From assembly GCF_019710575.1 (NCBI RefSeq), contig NZ_JAHWFK010000073.1:1-34757 (forward strand): a DNA stretch of 34,757 bases, read 5' to 3'. Shown here piece after piece: positions 33,294 through 34,757 of the stretch (positions are counted from its first letter, which is position 1; every line of letters begins with the position of its first letter). The translations under genes were made by a program, and so were the position numbers. This DNA comes from Paractinoplanes polyasparticus (GTDB lineage: Bacteria; Actinomycetota; Actinomycetes; Mycobacteriales; Micromonosporaceae). Under the pieces are notes generated by a model, which worked only from the letters and a program-made list of their open reading frames with translations, was not told the DNA's origin and did not search any database.

Positions 33294-33515
33294 GTGACGG
33301 GTATCGGTGCCGGGCTGCTCTGGCTCATGGCGGCTGCCGCCGGTCTTGGCTTGCAATATCTGATCATCAGGACTGCCGTCTACCATGCGCTGGTCCGGTT
33401 GCTGCGGGACGCCTCCCGCCAATCAGACATGCGAGAAGGTTTCGACATCCCGAGACAGGTCGACCAGCTGACCACTCACCTAGCCAAGGTTGTTAAGCGC
33501 CTGCCGCCGGAGTAG
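33294..33515 (+). CDS. Small single-span membrane protein, passenger in IS21 element
   Basis: 73-aa protein starting at a GTG (an in-frame ATG at 33219 would add 25 residues). It has one N-terminal hydrophobic helix (IGAGLLWLMAAAAGLGLQYLI without the last residue, about 3-22), then a basic/amphipathic tail ending HLAKVVKRLPPE. No family recognised. It is divergent from istA and lies between the right subterminal repeats and the right end, where IS21 elements normally have no gene. The sequence in front (33218-33290) reads IDDKNTVKIIEWMRERR in another frame, perhaps a remnant of a second gene. No good ribosome site is seen. Confidence 0.45.
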   Translation: MTGIGAGLLWLMAAAAGLGLQYLIIRTAVYHALVRLLRDASRQSDMREGFDIPRQVDQLTTHLAKVVKRLPPE

Positions 33516-33595
33516 AACCCCGCCGGCGCGATGATGCGTAGCAACTTGCGAGGGTGGGCCCCGCAGTCGCGCCCACTGGAACCGGCAGGCAAGCA

Positions 33596-33646
33596 ATGGG
33601 TCCATAACTCCCGACCAGACGGGACCGTTACCCGCGCCCAGAGCCA
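33596..33646. repeat. Right terminal inverted repeat of IS21 element
   Basis: ATGGGTCCATAACTCCCGAC through CGCGCCCAGAGCCA. It is the inverse of the left end (30272-30322) with scattered mismatches and ends in CA. Confidence 0.8.
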
Positions 33647-33653
33647 CCCAGGC
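33647..33653. repeat. Right target-site duplication of IS21 element
   Basis: CCCAGGC, identical to 30265-30271. Confidence 0.85.
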
Positions 33654-34383
33654 CGTCCTCGACCGACTCGCCGGGCACGAAGGACGTGGTCGCTCTCACC
33701 GAGCTGGTCAGGTCCGGGTGGGAGGTGTCGATTCCGGTGTCGAGAACGGCGACGTCGACACCGCCACCGGTGTTGCCCGTCTGCCAGACCTCGGGGGCAC
33801 CGATCTGCGCGGTGCTCTCGGCGAGGTCGGCCTTGGCCTTGCCGTCCAGCCAGATCTTCTTGATCCCCCGGGTTGATCGAGTGCCGACCGCGGAGGCCAG
33901 GAAGCGACCGGAACGGTCTGCGACCATGGCGGCCCCACCGATGCTGTCCAGCGGTCGCAGGTCGGTGGCACCGGCCGGGACGCCACGAGCGGTGAGTGCC
34001 GGCCCGTGGTAGGTGACGATCAGCGGGATGCCGGAGCTGTGCGCGTCGTCGTAGCCGGCGGCCACAAGCTCGGTGACATTGAACAGGTCCTCGTCGAGCA
34101 GACCGGACGCCAGGTGGGGGAAAGCCTCGTGCGGGTAGACGTACGTGTCGCCGTCCTTGACCTTCGACAGGTACCCGGCGAGCTCGCCCTCGGCGTTACG
34201 CACCTGGACGCCGCCGTCGGCGGCCAGGCTCACCTTGTCGCCGGTGATCAAGGTAACCGTGTTCGCCGGTGCGCTCACGGGCAGCCGGGACGATGGGGCC
34301 GCGTGGGCGGAGGCGGGGACGATCGCGACCGAGCTGGTGATCAGCGCGACCAGCCCGATCCCGCGCAAACGTGATAGTGACAA
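33647..34383 (-). pseudogene. S8 subtilase, N-terminal part cut off by IS21 element
   Basis: The upstream piece of the interrupted subtilase, starting at a TTG with GAGGT 5 nt before it. It has a Sec-type signal peptide (about 1-28, ending AHA), a pro-region (VTLITGDKVSLAADGG, LFNVTELVAAGYDD) nearly identical in phrasing to the subtilase at 23387-26533, and the catalytic Asp215 (VAVLDTGID). The frame continues to VEDGLG and then enters the element, where it ends after six foreign residues at 33628. This leaves a secreted pro-region with Asp but without His and Ser, so it would be inactive. Confidence 0.9.
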
Positions 34384-34757
34384 CGAAACCTCGCGGTGAT
34401 CATGATTCGGACACCGCTCACTATGAAGATCCTCTATTACGCAGAGATCACGTACACCGCTCCCGGGCCGCGGACGTCGGCGCCGCAGTCCGGTGGTGCT
34501 TGTTGCACGGTCTGTTCGTGATCGGCGGCAGGATCACCCGGGTTTCGCTGAGGTCAGGGCAAAGGTTCCCAGACCAGGCCTCCGGCGGTTTCCTGGGGAC
34601 GGCCGAACTGGGCGTCGGCGAAGTGGATACCGAAACCGATGGTGGACTCGTCACCGAGGCTGTCCAGAACCCGCAGTCAGCCTGAGTTGCCCCCGCTTTG
34701 ATGGAGCGGTGGTTACCTGCCGCCGGTCGGGGCAGGGGTGAGGTTATCTGGCTCGCT
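34384..34757. other. Upstream region of split subtilase, no confident gene
   Basis: Contains the AT-richer leader just upstream of the TTG start (34390-34445), which probably holds the subtilase promoter (CATAGT at about 34420 is a -10 candidate). Further right, a minus-strand stretch of about 40 codons (34554-34682) reads STIGFGIHFADAQFGRPQE with good codon bias but is bounded by stops. It may be the tail of a decayed gene. No complete gene is supported. Confidence 0.4.

Larger units (their letters stand above)
30272..33646. mobile_element. IS21-family insertion sequence with extra small ORFs
   Basis: A 3375-bp element starting TG and ending CA, as IS21 members do. Its ends form an imperfect inverted repeat of about 51 bp, with the outer 27 bp matching at 20 positions. 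It is bounded by a 7-bp direct repeat. Inside are istA and istB (overlapping, minus strand), a 68-aa ORF behind istB and a 73-aa membrane ORF on the plus strand near the right end. Subterminal AGGTGGGACC repeats lie at 33036 and 33077 and, inverted, at 30361-30370. Typical IS21 elements are about 2.0-2.5 kb, so this one is long. It is inserted in a subtilase gene in the same orientation as the host gene. The perfect duplication and exact frame restoration suggest a recent insertion. Confidence 0.9.

Noticed and set aside
1..34757. A dedicated biosynthetic cluster or CRISPR array
   Set aside because: The P450, methyltransferase, LLM enzymes and AfsR-like regulator hint at secondary metabolism, but no core synthase, RiPP precursor or regularly spaced repeat array is visible.

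Overview
The window is high-GC DNA with strongly GC-biased third codon positions, frequent GTG and TTG starts, an AfsR/SARP-type regulator, F420/flavin LLM-class oxidoreductases and large secreted subtilases. This points to a filamentous actinomycete; Micromonosporaceae (Actinoplanes-like) is my best guess, but that is inference from gene style only.

Left part (1-10.4 kb), small metabolic and regulatory units: a cytochrome P450 piece whose 5' part is probably lost to a one-base frameshift in a G run; a leftward MFS transporter plus epoxide-hydrolase operon facing a TetR gene across two matching palindromic operators; a rightward atypical SDR/epimerase; a leftward LLM-class oxidoreductase; then an 895-aa AfsR-like SARP/NTPase/TPR regulator and a winged-helix-linked SAM methyltransferase. 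Strong hairpins sit in the convergent gaps at 1209-1265, 5335-5388 and 10374-10410.

Centre (10.4-21.1 kb), everything transcribed leftward. Read in transcription order: OmpR-type response regulator, sensor kinase, Cys-rich lipoprotein, adaptor with a peptidoglycan-binding domain, ABC ATPase, MacB/FtsX-type permease, penicillin-binding-type serine hydrolase, and a 1037-aa secreted subtilase with a PA insert. The lipoprotein, adaptor, ATPase and permease genes overlap by 4 bp each and look like one envelope-spanning export or defence machine controlled by the adjacent two-component system. TTAT repeats spaced 11 bp lie upstream of both transcription units.

Right part (21.5-34.7 kb): a divergent SDR/AraC pair, a second large subtilase with a Tat-like signal, an internally deleted LLM-oxidoreductase pseudogene, and a third subtilase split by a 3375-bp IS21-family element. 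The element has imperfect terminal inverted repeats of about 51 bp and a perfect 7-bp target duplication (CCCAGGC). Removing it restores a 1190-codon subtilase frame exactly. The insertion lies immediately before the catalytic His codon. The element carries istA/istB plus two small extra ORFs, one of them a membrane protein, and is longer than typical IS21 elements.

No tRNA, rRNA or CRISPR array was seen.
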